Of a stretch of 64,000 nt of DNA, positions 35,968 to 44,445 are shown piece after piece (position 1 is the stretch's first letter; every line of letters begins with the position of its first letter). Where the stretch lies: assembly GCF_009756665.1 (NCBI RefSeq), contig NZ_CP037953.1:1612001-1676000 (forward strand). Reading direction: 5' to 3'. Under the pieces are notes generated by a model. That model was not told the origin of the DNA. It made no database searches and saw only the letters and a program-made list of their open reading frames with translations. The position numbers and the translations under genes were made by a program. This DNA comes from Permianibacter aggregans. Its GTDB lineage: Bacteria > Pseudomonadota > Gammaproteobacteria > Enterobacterales > Permianibacteraceae.

Positions 35968-36480
35968 TCAACCTTCGCTTTCAGCCGCGCTATCTGAGTC
36001 GTTTGCCTCCGGAGCCAACTCCGGCGAACGGCGCGGCGCCTTACCGGTGGACTCCATATATCGTTGCAGGGCATCGTATCGTGCCAGCTGTTCAATATGT
36101 TTCAGTATCGCTTTGCGCAAATTATTTCGCCAACGGTCCATGTCGTCTTCGTCAACCGGACATGATTTCGGCCATTTCCCATTGCGTTTTCCACAATCGG
36201 TCGACACATCACTGATCCGGACGAAAGTGATTTGCCGGTTATCGAAACCAATGCGCAAAAGCACCTGGTTTGCCGGCTTGTCCAGCAAGGCCTCGATATA
36301 GTTGTCCGTCTCGGCATGAATTACCCAGCCATGCTTGTTCATGCCGGCCACGATCACGGCACGGGCATCCACTACATAGTGCGCCAACGGAATCGGATCA
36401 TCGAAACGGGTTAGACGGCTGTCAGCAAACACCGAAAGCGATCCGCCAATGGCAAGCATCAGCAACAAAACTCTTTTCAC
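35968..36480 (-). CDS. Secreted protein, paralogue of its upstream neighbour
   Basis: A 170-residue exported protein (signal peptide KRVLLLMLAIGGSLSVFA). Its core GWVIHAETDNYIEALLDK, then LLRIGFDNRQITFV, then two cysteines, then NNLRKAILKHIEQL, lines up with the neighbouring protein at 36491. The last 40 residues (KAPRRSPELAPEANDSDS) look disordered and acidic. Family not recognised. GTG start at 36480 with AAGGAG upstream; ten bases behind its paralogue. Confidence 0.6.
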   Translation of the reverse strand: MKRVLLLMLAIGGSLSVFADSRLTRFDDPIPLAHYVVDARAVIVAGMNKHGWVIHAETDNYIEALLDKPANQVLLRIGFDNRQITFVRISDVSTDCGKRNGKWPKSCPVDEDDMDRWRNNLRKAILKHIEQLARYDALQRYMESTGKAPRRSPELAPEANDSDSAAESEG

Positions 36481-36490
36481 GACAAACTCC

Positions 36491-36949
36491 TTATTGATTC
36501 AGTTCAGCGAGTTGCTTGATGATGGATTTGCGTAAACGGGCGACAAAATTGTAGTAATGACGATGGTTGTCGTAGCAGTAGTCCCCGACCAGATTCTCAC
36601 AGTGAAAATCATCAAAACCGTGATGAAACTTAATCTGAACATAGCGCTCGTCGTACTCCACTTTGACCAGCAAGGTATTGCCTTTGATGTCATTGCGAGC
36701 AATCACATAGCCCTGCCCTTCTTCTTCCATGGTCCAGCGAGCACCGGTTTTTCCATCCATGCTGTAGAGAATCGCGAGACGCGCTGCATGTCGATTACCG
36801 CCGCCGTTTTCAATCGCTTCGTGGGCAGCACGAATCTGACTTTCGCGGCTGCGATCTCCAGGCGCGATGGATGCGTCGAACGCGAACGGGGTCAACTCCG
36901 CGGCTGAAACCGAAGCCCCCCACAATACCCCTACTATTACTGCCTTCAC
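36491..36949 (-). CDS. Secreted protein, first of a tandem paralogous pair
   Basis: A 152-residue exported protein from a GTG at 36949 (GGAAG upstream), giving a clean signal peptide KAVIVGVLWGASVSA. The core GYVIARNDIKGNTLLVKVEY, DFHCENLVGDYCYDN and ARLRKSIIKQLAELN matches the downstream protein, including the Cys pair and final helix. The frame is open to 37015, but that would bury the signal peptide. No known family. Confidence 0.6.
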   Translation of the reverse strand: MKAVIVGVLWGASVSAAELTPFAFDASIAPGDRSRESQIRAAHEAIENGGGNRHAARLAILYSMDGKTGARWTMEEEGQGYVIARNDIKGNTLLVKVEYDERYVQIKFHHGFDDFHCENLVGDYCYDNHRHYYNFVARLRKSIIKQLAELNQ

Positions 36950-37110
36950 TGCACGCTTCCTTTTCCATATGATTGAAACGGTCGGCAGTATACGCGTTTT
37001 CCCGCGCTTGACCATCGACGAACTGGCAGCCTATTGATAGCGAAAAAAGGGACTGTGGTATTACGCGAATGGGCGCAAACCCGCTGGCGTATTGTCGGTT
37101 ACCAAAGACA

Positions 37111-37131
37111 GCACAAACTGATTGTTTGTGC
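37111..37131. repeat. Inverted repeat upstream of secreted paralogues
   Basis: GCACAAAC and GTTTGTGC around TGATT, a perfect 8 bp stem; could be an operator or an RNA hairpin. Confidence 0.35.
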
Positions 37132-37162
37132 GAGAGAGAAAGCCTGAGCTCAATATCGATTC

Positions 37163-37198
37163 ACGCCTGTGCCGAAAAGGACATTTCGGCACAGGCGT
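37163..37198 (-). terminator. Strong hairpin after the DUF4785-like gene
   Basis: A perfect 15 bp stem (37163-37177 with 37184-37198, ACGCCTGTGCCGAAA and complement) with a 6-base loop, 10 bases after the stop. No T-run follows on the minus strand, so it may act by stabilising the 3' end rather than as a classic terminator. Confidence 0.5.
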
Positions 37199-37207
37199 TC
37201 TGATTTG

Positions 37208-38506
37208 TTAACGCGTTAGTCGCTGGCTGATCAACTGGCCAACAGCACGTTGTTGCAAACCGAGCATTTGGGTTTGATCCAGCAAGTTTAACTGCTCAAG
37301 CTGAATCGCTCCTGATATGCCCTGACGACGTAGCTGCGCTTTATCCAATTGCAAGGTGATCGTGCGCTTTCCCGGTTCCAGCCATTGTGCGGTACTCAGC
37401 AACTGCACCGGAAACAACTGACCATCAATGTTCTGGCTGGCGGTGGCACGCAATTCGAAACGCCCGGCTTGATGCACAGTCACCGGCACGTCGATGAACA
37501 GCGTGTTGCTGCGAGGTTTGCTGCGATAGTTAAAGCTGCCTTGCCACTCGGCACTCTTGGCGCCATAGGCAAACGCGGTGCGGATATGGCGCTCAACACT
37601 CAGGCCATTCACTTCGCCACGCACTTTCCATTCCAGTTGCCACAATCCCGGCGCATACGACAAGGGATAATCAATCGCTTCGTTGATTTGCCACTGTCCA
37701 CTTTTGCCTTGCACGCTCAATGGAATACGGCGACCGTCCGGTGCCAGCAAACTGAGTTCGGCTGAGGCGGCGTTGGTCGACACTTTTTGTGCACCGGACT
37801 TTTGATCGAACTGCTGTAAGGCTGCATCGGCATTCAGCACACTGCCGGCCAAGATGCTGGTTTTTTGTTGACCGGCATTCAGCGTGAACGGACTTTCCGG
37901 CTCGAATACATGCACGAGGTAAGCCGCGTTGCGATCCAGTGTTTTTTCCGCCTGCAACTGCAGCGCGCCGTAACCGATATCGTTTTTCAGCTTGAATGCC
38001 AAGGCGCCAGGCGTCAGCAAGGGATCGTCATTGCCTTGCGCTTTCATCATCTTGGCACTGGCGCTGGCCAAGGCCTTCATCGATTGATCACGGACACCAA
38101 TTTTCAGGCTGCTCGGCTCGATGATTTTCGCTTTGCCCAAACCATCAATACCGCTGACGCGCACGACAGCACCGGGCGCGGTGGTTTTCAAGGTGATGCC
38201 GGATTGCAATTCAGCTCCGCTGACTTGTAGCCAATATTCGCGGCTTTCAAAACGATGCGCCGGTGCTTGTTCGAAACTCTGCATGTAATCGTTGATCGGC
38301 AGGCTGACCGCGACACGCTGTTTGCTGACGTTTTGCCAATCGGCACGCGCTGTTTCACGTAGCGGTGCCCGTTCAATGCTTTGCTCAAAGCGTGGCCCGG
38401 TCGGTTCCAGATCGCGCATCCGATACTGGCGATCGATATCCGCGAACACACCCGCGCTCAGTGATGCCGTCAACATCGTTACGGCGATTTTTTTCATCGT
38501 ATTCAT
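37208..38506 (-). CDS. DUF4785-like secreted protein
   Basis: A 432-residue exported protein (signal peptide to about ASLSAGVFA). The long N-terminal part has YWLQVSGAELQSGITLKTTAPGAVVRVS, and the rest is a series of beta-sandwich-like segments (APDGRRIPLSVQGKSGQW, YAPGLWQLEWKVRGEV), in the manner of DUF4785 proteins. Function unknown. ATG at 38506 has AGGA nine bases upstream. It follows the lipase-like gene by 11 bp, so it may be a chaperone, inhibitor or partner for it. Confidence 0.6.
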   Translation of the reverse strand: MNTMKKIAVTMLTASLSAGVFADIDRQYRMRDLEPTGPRFEQSIERAPLRETARADWQNVSKQRVAVSLPINDYMQSFEQAPAHRFESREYWLQVSGAELQSGITLKTTAPGAVVRVSGIDGLGKAKIIEPSSLKIGVRDQSMKALASASAKMMKAQGNDDPLLTPGALAFKLKNDIGYGALQLQAEKTLDRNAAYLVHVFEPESPFTLNAGQQKTSILAGSVLNADAALQQFDQKSGAQKVSTNAASAELSLLAPDGRRIPLSVQGKSGQWQINEAIDYPLSYAPGLWQLEWKVRGEVNGLSVERHIRTAFAYGAKSAEWQGSFNYRSKPRSNTLFIDVPVTVHQAGRFELRATASQNIDGQLFPVQLLSTAQWLEPGKRTITLQLDKAQLRRQGISGAIQLEQLNLLDQTQMLGLQQRAVGQLISQRLTR

Positions 38507-38517
38507 GTTGGCGTTCC

Positions 38518-39366
38518 TCACAGGTTGTTGCGCAGCTGGGTATCAAGACCAAAGCACTTGCGACGACTTTGGTTATGCGACAGGGGTTCGCGACCGGCCA
38601 TGCGGTCCTTGTCGTTGAACCAGAGCGTGCCGGCACCGCGCTGCGAGCTGCAATTCAGGAAGCCATCGGAACAACTGTTCAACCAGTTTTGGGTGAATTC
38701 CAGCCCGACGTTTTCGGTGTAACCACCGCAGTAGCTGTCGCTATCCCAAATGGCCGAATCGACGTCAGTACCGACGACATTCAAGAACGGTTTCGGTAAT
38801 GGTGGCCGACCAGCGGTGCCAAGCAACCATTCGGCGTTGTAACTTGCCATCCACGACACCTGTTGTTGGCGCACGGCGTCGGATTTGAAACCAAGTAACC
38901 AGCCGACCGAACTTTCAAACACATTGCCGTTGATCACGGCATCCGCCAAAGGTGTACCGAGACTCGAAGGTGCCAATGCAATGACCTTGTGCACTTTGCT
39001 GATGATGTTCGGGTAACGGCTGTCCCAGGTTGGATTACTCAGTATCCAGCGCATGACATTGCCGCCGTTCGAATGGGTAATCACCGTCAGCTGAGTGATG
39101 CCTTTGCTGCTGATGAAACTGCTCAACTGCCCGGCGAGACATCCAGCGGCCTCATTGGTCCACATGTATTTGGAAAAGTCGCAGTTGACGACGACATAGC
39201 GACTGGAATCCGGCAAACCGGAACGGACAGAATTGATCATGTCCGATTTCCAGTAATCCCAGGCATCACTGCGGTGATCGCCGGTACCGTGAACAAAGGC
39301 AACCCCTTTGTTGGCCCAGGCATTGGCGCCGCATAGCAACGCCAGCAATAGCAAATACTTGTGCAT
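38518..39366 (-). CDS. Secreted lipase/esterase-like alpha/beta hydrolase
   Basis: A 282-residue exported protein (signal peptide LLLLALLCGANAWA). KGVAFVHGTGDHR is the oxyanion loop and VITHSNGGNVMRW the nucleophile elbow with Ser in H-S-N-G-G. Five cysteines in the C-terminal third (SYCGG, NSCSDGFLNCSS, RKCFG) may form disulfides. It resembles secreted triacylglycerol lipases/esterases of the PGAP1-like sort; substrate unknown. Operon with the DUF4785-like gene. Confidence 0.75.
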   Translation of the reverse strand: MHKYLLLLALLCGANAWANKGVAFVHGTGDHRSDAWDYWKSDMINSVRSGLPDSSRYVVVNCDFSKYMWTNEAAGCLAGQLSSFISSKGITQLTVITHSNGGNVMRWILSNPTWDSRYPNIISKVHKVIALAPSSLGTPLADAVINGNVFESSVGWLLGFKSDAVRQQQVSWMASYNAEWLLGTAGRPPLPKPFLNVVGTDVDSAIWDSDSYCGGYTENVGLEFTQNWLNSCSDGFLNCSSQRGAGTLWFNDKDRMAGREPLSHNQSRRKCFGLDTQLRNNL

Positions 39367-39837
39367 AGCACTCCCTCCGTTTGTTTTTTGACAGCGATAT
39401 GCTTGCGAGACAACAAAGGAATTCCGTCACGGTCGTCCGGGCGACGGAAAAGTGAAATGGCGTGAGATGTTGTTATTTTTCTCGATAACCGCGGGATCGG
39501 TTACTTGCCGACAACTTCGAATGCTTTGGTACCGAGCTACATCAGTCACGGCGATGCGGGCTCAGACCGCGGCATTTGCTTCGCAAGAGTCGTCGAACAC
39601 TGATCGGTGCTCCGACGACCGATCAGATCAATAGCACAGGGATTTTCAATTACCAGATTTTTTCACCGCCATTGTCAGAGGTCCGATGATACAGCGCAGC
39701 AATTGCGGCGGCGCAACACGCATATCAGTGAGCTTTTGAATCACAATTCGAACAAGAAGAACCGGGCCGCATTTGCCGCAGCGCTGCTTGTTCGCTTTAG
39801 AATGGCCGACCTCTCGTCCCTGACAACAACGATAACC
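39367..39837. other. Divergent intergenic region between lipase-like gene and putP
   Basis: A 471 bp gap without a convincing gene. The clearest element is a 9 bp inverted repeat, CTGATCGGT (39600-39608) and ACCGATCAG (39618-39626). The frame ahead of putP is open but lacks coding character. Promoters for both flanking genes must lie here. Confidence 0.5.
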
Positions 39838-41340
39838 ATGGATTTTTCCAACCCAACCCATCTGACTTTTCTGATTTATATCGTCGGCATGATCGCCATT
39901 GGCTTTTTCGCCTGGCGTTACACCAATAATCTGTCCGATTACATTCTCGGCGGCCGCAGCCTCGGCAGCTTTGTCACCGCGATGAGTGCCGGCGCTTCCG
40001 ACATGAGCGGCTGGCTGTTGATGGGTTTGCCCGGCGCCATTTTCGCTGCCGGCTATTCAGAAGCCTGGATTGTCATCGGCCTGATCATTGGTGCCTGGTT
40101 GAACTGGTATCTGGTCGCGGCACGTCTACGCGTTTACACCGAGATTGCCGAGAACGCGCTGACCTTGCCGGATTTTTTCACACGCCGTTTTGAAGATTCC
40201 AGCCGCCTGCTGCGTGTGATTTCGGCCACCGTCATTCTGATTTTTTTCACGATTTATTGCGCCAGCGGCATGGTTGCCGGTGCCCGTCTGTTTGAACAAA
40301 CCTTCAGCATGAGTTACGAACTGGCACTGTGGGCCGGCGCCGCCGCGACGATTATTTATGTGTTCATTGGCGGCTTCCTGGCCGTCAGTTGGACCGACAC
40401 GGTGCAAGGCACGATGATGTTTTTTGCGCTGTTGCTGACACCGCTGTTTGTCATGAGCGCCGTCGGCGGTGTTGATCAAGCCTTCGCGCAAATTGAAAGC
40501 GTAGGCAGCCATTATCTTGATCCGTTTTATCAACAATCGTTGATTGGCATTGCTTCGCTGATGGCCTGGGGTCTGGGCTATTTTGGCCAGCCGCATATTC
40601 TAGCGCGCTTCATGGCGGCCAGTTCCGTTAAAGCGATACCAAACGCCCGCCGCATTGGCATGGCCTGGATGATTCTGTGCTTGTTCGGCGCCATCGCTGT
40701 GGGTTTTTTCGGCATCGCTTATTTTGCCGCGCACCCCGAACATGCGGCTCCGGTGGCCGCCAATCGCGAAACCGTGTTTATCACGCTGGCGCAAGTGCTA
40801 TTCAATCCTTGGGTTGCTGGCGTGTTGTTGAGTGCGATTCTGGCCGCGGTCATGAGCACGCTTTCCTGCCAATTACTGGTTTGTTCTTCGGCATTGACCG
40901 AAGATTTCTACAAAGCCTTTGTTCGCCCAGCTGCGAGTCAAACCGAACTCGTCTGGTTTGGCCGTGCCATGGTGTTGCTGGTTGCAGTAGTCGCGATTGC
41001 CATTGCTTCAAACCCGGATTCACGCGTGCTCGGTTTGGTCGGTTACGCTTGGGCCGGTTTTGGTTCGGCATTCGGACCGGTTGTGATGTTGTCGCTGCTT
41101 TGGTCCGGCATGACCCGCAATGGCGCCCTCGCCGGCATGATTGTTGGCGCCGCCACCGTCATTGTCTGGCACAACGGCCAGTGGTTTGGTGCCGAAGCCG
41201 GGCCGCTGTTTGGCCTGTACGAAATGATTCCTGGCTTTGCCTTTGCGACACTGGCAATTGTGCTGTTCAGTCGCATGGGCCAGAAGCCGAGCAACGCTAT
41301 GCACGCGCAGTTTGAAAAAATGCAACAGCAATTGCATTGA
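39838..41340 (+). CDS. putP: PutP sodium/proline symporter
   Basis: A 500-residue sodium:solute symporter. YILGGRSLGSFVTAMSAGASDMSGWLLMG is the PutP signature of TM1-TM2, and WGLGYFGQPHILARFMAA matches the sodium-site helix; 13 membrane spans expected. It imports proline with sodium. The ATG at 39838 gives the family's usual N-terminus. putA is not in the window. Followed 29 bp later by a DUF2461 gene. Confidence 0.93.
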   Translation: MDFSNPTHLTFLIYIVGMIAIGFFAWRYTNNLSDYILGGRSLGSFVTAMSAGASDMSGWLLMGLPGAIFAAGYSEAWIVIGLIIGAWLNWYLVAARLRVYTEIAENALTLPDFFTRRFEDSSRLLRVISATVILIFFTIYCASGMVAGARLFEQTFSMSYELALWAGAAATIIYVFIGGFLAVSWTDTVQGTMMFFALLLTPLFVMSAVGGVDQAFAQIESVGSHYLDPFYQQSLIGIASLMAWGLGYFGQPHILARFMAASSVKAIPNARRIGMAWMILCLFGAIAVGFFGIAYFAAHPEHAAPVAANRETVFITLAQVLFNPWVAGVLLSAILAAVMSTLSCQLLVCSSALTEDFYKAFVRPAASQTELVWFGRAMVLLVAVVAIAIASNPDSRVLGLVGYAWAGFGSAFGPVVMLSLLWSGMTRNGALAGMIVGAATVIVWHNGQWFGAEAGPLFGLYEMIPGFAFATLAIVLFSRMGQKPSNAMHAQFEKMQQQLH

Positions 41341-41369
41341 TATCAAGTACCGGCGCAGGAGCGAAGAAC

Positions 41370-42056
41370 ATGAGCGAAAAATTCTTCTCACCGGCAACGT
41401 TCGCGTTCCTGCGTCAGTTGCAAACGCATAATGAAAGAAAATGGTTTGAGACGCACAAAGACGAATATGAGCAACGCGTTCGCGAACCAGCATTGGCATT
41501 CATCAGCGCGATGCAACAGCCGATGCTGCAGGTCAGCAAAGCCTTTGATGTTGTGCCGAAGAAAGTCGGCGGCTCATTGATGCGGGTTTACCGCGACACT
41601 CGTTTTGCTACTGATAAGACACCTTACAAAACCAATGTCGGCATCCAGCTCCGTCATCAGGCTGGTAAAGATGTGCATGCGCCGGGCTTTTACATTCATT
41701 TGAGTCCGGATGAATGTTTTCTCGGTGTCGGCATCTGGCGCCCGGATGCGCCGGCCTTGAAGCAAATTCGCGCCTATATCGCCGACAATCCGAATGCCTG
41801 GAGCAACGCGATTGGCGGCAAGAATTTCCGCCGCTGGTTTGCGTTAACCGGCGACAGCTTGCAACGGATGCCGCGTGGCTATGATGAAAACCATCCGCAT
41901 GCCGAAGACTTGAAACGAAAAGATTTTATCGCCGTGCATAACTTCAGCGAAGCGCAAGCCTGTCGCGGCAATTTTCCCGAGTTCTGTCAGCAGCGTTTTC
42001 TCGCAGCGCAGGAGTTCATTCACACGCTTTGCGATGCGTTGGAGTTGCCGTTTTAA
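41370..42056 (+). CDS. DUF2461 (TIGR02453) protein
   Basis: A 228-residue DUF2461 protein: FLRQLQTHNERKWFETHKDEY, LMRVYRDTRFATDKTPYKTN and GFYIHLSPDECFLGVGIW are all diagnostic. These proteins are widespread, cytoplasmic and of unknown function. ATG at 41370. It is probably read through from putP and converges with the hydrolase gene, with four bases between stops. Confidence 0.9.
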   Translation: MSEKFFSPATFAFLRQLQTHNERKWFETHKDEYEQRVREPALAFISAMQQPMLQVSKAFDVVPKKVGGSLMRVYRDTRFATDKTPYKTNVGIQLRHQAGKDVHAPGFYIHLSPDECFLGVGIWRPDAPALKQIRAYIADNPNAWSNAIGGKNFRRWFALTGDSLQRMPRGYDENHPHAEDLKRKDFIAVHNFSEAQACRGNFPEFCQQRFLAAQEFIHTLCDALELPF

Positions 42057-42060
42057 ATGC

Positions 42061-42984
42061 TTACTGGCCAATAAATTGAATCGCCTGTTCGATAATCGCC
42101 GGTTCACGAATGATGCGCCGATGCCCAAGCTGAGTGGTAGCAACGAACTTGGCGTCCGGCCAATTTTCGGCAATGGCAAATCCGGCTTGCACGGGCACTT
42201 CCTTGTCATGCTGATCGTGAATGACCAGCGCCTTGCTGCGCAAATTTCTGGCGTAAAAACCGGCGTCCAGTGATGCCAGTTCCACACCCAGTTTCTGTTG
42301 CCAGTGCTGATGCAAGCGCTGACGCAATGTCTCGCTTACACCCAATGCCTGACAAAGCAATGCGGTGTAATCGCTGACCCGCACCGGCGGTGCAATCAGT
42401 ACCGATTTTTGTACCGACAAGCCTTCGTTCATTGCCATGATCAGCGAGGGACCACCGAACGAATGCGTGATGGCGGCATCGATACCACCGTAGCCACGCG
42501 CGACGACGTCAATGGCTCGTGCGAACTGAAACAACGATGACCAACGGCCATGACTGGCGCCATGTCCCGGTGCATCAAGCGCGATGACCTCAAACCCTTG
42601 CTGCAGCAACGTCGGCACGAATGCATGAAATTGACCAGCCCGCCCTTCCCATCCATGCATCAACAGCACACGGGCGAACGAAGGTTTTTCTGGCCGCCAG
42701 CGATAGGCGGCAATGGCTTTGCCGTTCCAGTCCGCCACCGGCAGGCCGTGAGTGAAAAACCGGCGACGCTCGGCTTGCGCCAATAGCAATTTTTCTTCGG
42801 CTGGCGGTGAATGTCGCGATGGCTGCGCAAACAGCTTGTTCAACCAGCGCAATGCCAGTCCCGGCGCCAGCTGTTCCAGCGCACGAAATGACTGTTGGAT
42901 CGGCTTCGGCGCCATGCGCGCCGGCTCGATTGAGCGAACGTTCGTGCTTTTATCTGGTGAAAGAATAGCTTCTTCGGTATTCAT
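42061..42984 (-). CDS. Alpha/beta hydrolase in TetR operon
   Basis: A 307-residue alpha/beta hydrolase. LLMHGWEGRAGQFHAFVP is the oxyanion region, ALDAPGHGASHGR follows, and the elbow AITHSFGGPSLI carries the nucleophile Ser. LVIHDQHDKEVPV gives the acid, LGHRRI the histidine. It belongs with serine aminopeptidase/lysophospholipase-like enzymes; substrate unknown, perhaps the inducer of the TetR regulator encoded 14 bp upstream. GAGG lies 8 bases ahead of the ATG. Confidence 0.85.
   Translation of the reverse strand: MNTEEAILSPDKSTNVRSIEPARMAPKPIQQSFRALEQLAPGLALRWLNKLFAQPSRHSPPAEEKLLLAQAERRRFFTHGLPVADWNGKAIAAYRWRPEKPSFARVLLMHGWEGRAGQFHAFVPTLLQQGFEVIALDAPGHGASHGRWSSLFQFARAIDVVARGYGGIDAAITHSFGGPSLIMAMNEGLSVQKSVLIAPPVRVSDYTALLCQALGVSETLRQRLHQHWQQKLGVELASLDAGFYARNLRSKALVIHDQHDKEVPVQAGFAIAENWPDAKFVATTQLGHRRIIREPAIIEQAIQFIGQ
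42935..42944. promoter_or_regulatory. Second TetR-operator-like palindrome
   Basis: CGAACGTTCG inside the 5' coding region of the hydrolase. Read on the minus strand as ACGAACGTTCGC it differs from the promoter operator (ACGAACGGTCGT) at two positions. It could be an auxiliary operator or chance. Confidence 0.3.
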
Positions 42985-42998
42985 GGTAAACCTCGAGA

Positions 42999-43601
42999 TC
43001 AGGAGGATTTCAGGGGAGGATGACGGAGCAGACGCTCCAAACCGCGCTGGGCCTGACTGGCGGCAGATGATTCGGCCATCAGCCGCCGGTCGTGATGGCA
43101 GGCCAGTACCAGCGAAAACAACTCAAAGGCCAATTGCTCGACATCGGTATCGGTGGGTAAATCGCCATGCTTGATCGCGCTTTGCACCAGCTGCATCAAC
43201 GACTGCCGCCACTGCCGCTGCTGTTCGCTGACATAGTCACGGATGGCGCCAGGCCGGTCGTCAAATTCCGCCGCTGCGGCAATAAACAGACATCCGCCAG
43301 CTTGTTCATCCAACGCCGAATAGCGTAGCCATAACTCAAATACCTTCTGGATACGGGCGGTGCCACGACTGCTGGTTATGGCTGGCTGCAACACATGAGC
43401 AATGAAATCGTCAGCGGCCTGCTTCAGCACGGCGAGCTGCAGCTCTTCTTTCGAGCCGAAGTGAGCAAACACTCCGGACTTGGACATCGCCAAATCACCG
43501 GCTAACTGCCCAATCGTCAGTCCTTCCAGACCGGCAGAACGGGCTTTTCCGTAAGCGCACTGGAGAATATGCCGTCTAGTCTCTTCGCCTTTGCTGAGCA
43601 T
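42999..43601 (-). CDS. TetR/AcrR-family repressor
   Basis: A 200-residue TetR regulator. The helix-turn-helix spans about residues 23-55 (TIGQLAGDLAMSKSGVFAHFGSKEEL). The C-terminal ligand domain contains EQAGGCLFIAAAAEFDDRPG, the pattern of the TetR_C subgroup typical of the YcdC/YxaF type. It probably represses its own operon with the hydrolase. Ligand unknown. Confidence 0.9.
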   Translation of the reverse strand: MLSKGEETRRHILQCAYGKARSAGLEGLTIGQLAGDLAMSKSGVFAHFGSKEELQLAVLKQAADDFIAHVLQPAITSSRGTARIQKVFELWLRYSALDEQAGGCLFIAAAAEFDDRPGAIRDYVSEQQRQWRQSLMQLVQSAIKHGDLPTDTDVEQLAFELFSLVLACHHDRRLMAESSAASQAQRGLERLLRHPPLKSS

Positions 43602-43630
43602 GGATTTTCAGAAATGATTAAAGTTTGGCC

Positions 43631-43659
43631 ATAATAGCACGACCGTTCGTAAGCTACAA
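43631..43659 (-). promoter_or_regulatory. TetR promoter with operator in the spacer
   Basis: On the minus strand TTGTAG (43659-43654) and TATTAT (43636-43631) are 17 bases apart. The spacer contains ACGAACGGTCGT (43650-43639), an inverted repeat with arms ACGA/TCGT. Binding there would block RNA polymerase directly, so autorepression is expected. Confidence 0.55.
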
Positions 43660-43758
43660 GATTGAATTGGTGTACAAAAAATGCATTGAATTAGGCGTTC
43701 AAAGTACTACGATGACTTCCGCGCTACTCAGCCCGTTCCAAAGGAAAGGAGAAGTTCC

Positions 43759-44337
43759 ATGAAACATTGCGTACAGCAACCCATCATAGCAGCGCTTGCG
43801 TTGCTCGCTTCCGTTACGGTATGCGCTGATACCGTCGCCTACTCTGACGGTGAATTGACACAAAGAATCGATGTGGTCAGTTGCGATTTTGGTGAAGGCT
43901 GTATCAAGAAGCTCGTAACTCACGGCAGCCAATCATTTGTATATAACTTCACCAGCTTTGAACAACTGGAAGCCCGGCTGGCCTCATTTGCCTTGGAGAC
44001 CACGGTTTATGATGCAACTTGGGACCAACCTTTGGAGACCGACGCCCTTATCAAGGTTAATGGTAACGTTGTTGCGGGAGAGAAATTCCGCCGTGAATGC
44101 GTGTCTTGCAAGAAGCGCCGGCGTAAAGACCCGAGGGGTACAGCTACATCGGTCTATAGCATGGCCAAACAAGGTGACGTTATAGAAGTCGTTTTCCAGC
44201 CGGTTTCCGCACCGGTTGACTCAAACTCGTTCACAATCAACATTAAACGCTACGAAAACGAACAGTTGCTGAGCTCACAATCGAAAGCGTGGTATCCAGG
44301 TCTTGGCGGCGCCTCGGGTGAAACGATCGAAAATTGA
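43759..44337 (+). CDS. Secreted uncharacterised protein
   Basis: A 192-residue exported protein (signal peptide to about TVCADT) with a strong AAAGGAG leader. It has two Cys pairs (VVSCDFGEGCIKK; RRECVSCKKRRRKD) and a Lys/Arg-rich patch next to the second pair, which may bind metal or a polyanion. The rest looks beta-rich. No known family. Divergent from the TetR gene, in a short and rather AT-rich stretch. Confidence 0.6.
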   Translation: MKHCVQQPIIAALALLASVTVCADTVAYSDGELTQRIDVVSCDFGEGCIKKLVTHGSQSFVYNFTSFEQLEARLASFALETTVYDATWDQPLETDALIKVNGNVVAGEKFRRECVSCKKRRRKDPRGTATSVYSMAKQGDVIEVVFQPVSAPVDSNSFTINIKRYENEQLLSSQSKAWYPGLGGASGETIEN

Positions 44338-44352
44338 ACACCTTAAAACCCG

Positions 44353-44394
44353 AAAAAAATAAGCGCTACCCACTGACGAGGATGTGGGTAGCGC
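44353..44394 (-). terminator. Rho-independent terminator, minus strand
   Basis: GCGCTACCCAC (44363-44373) and GTGGGTAGCGC (44384-44394) form a perfect 11 bp stem; T7 follows on the minus strand (44359-44353). Confidence 0.75.
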
Positions 44395-44402
44395 CCAATC
44401 GG
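44353..44402 (-). ncRNA. Candidate short Fur-controlled RNA
   Basis: On the minus strand a promoter-like TTATCA (44437-44432), 17 bases, TATGAT (44414-44409) is overlapped by a near-perfect Fur box. The predicted RNA starts near 44402 and ends in a terminator at 44353. It would be about 50 nt: a small CCC-GATT-GGG hairpin and the large terminator hairpin with loop ATCCTCGTCA. It encodes no protein. Fur-repressed small RNAs such as RyhB have this layout but are longer. This is inference only. Confidence 0.3.
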
Positions 44403-44426
44403 GGGAGAATCATATTGTTATCATTC

Positions 44427-44445
44427 GATAATGATAATCATTCTC
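44427..44445. promoter_or_regulatory. Fur box
   Basis: GATAATGATAATCATTCTC matches the 19 bp Fur consensus at all but one position. It implies iron-dependent repression of whatever starts here. Confidence 0.7.
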
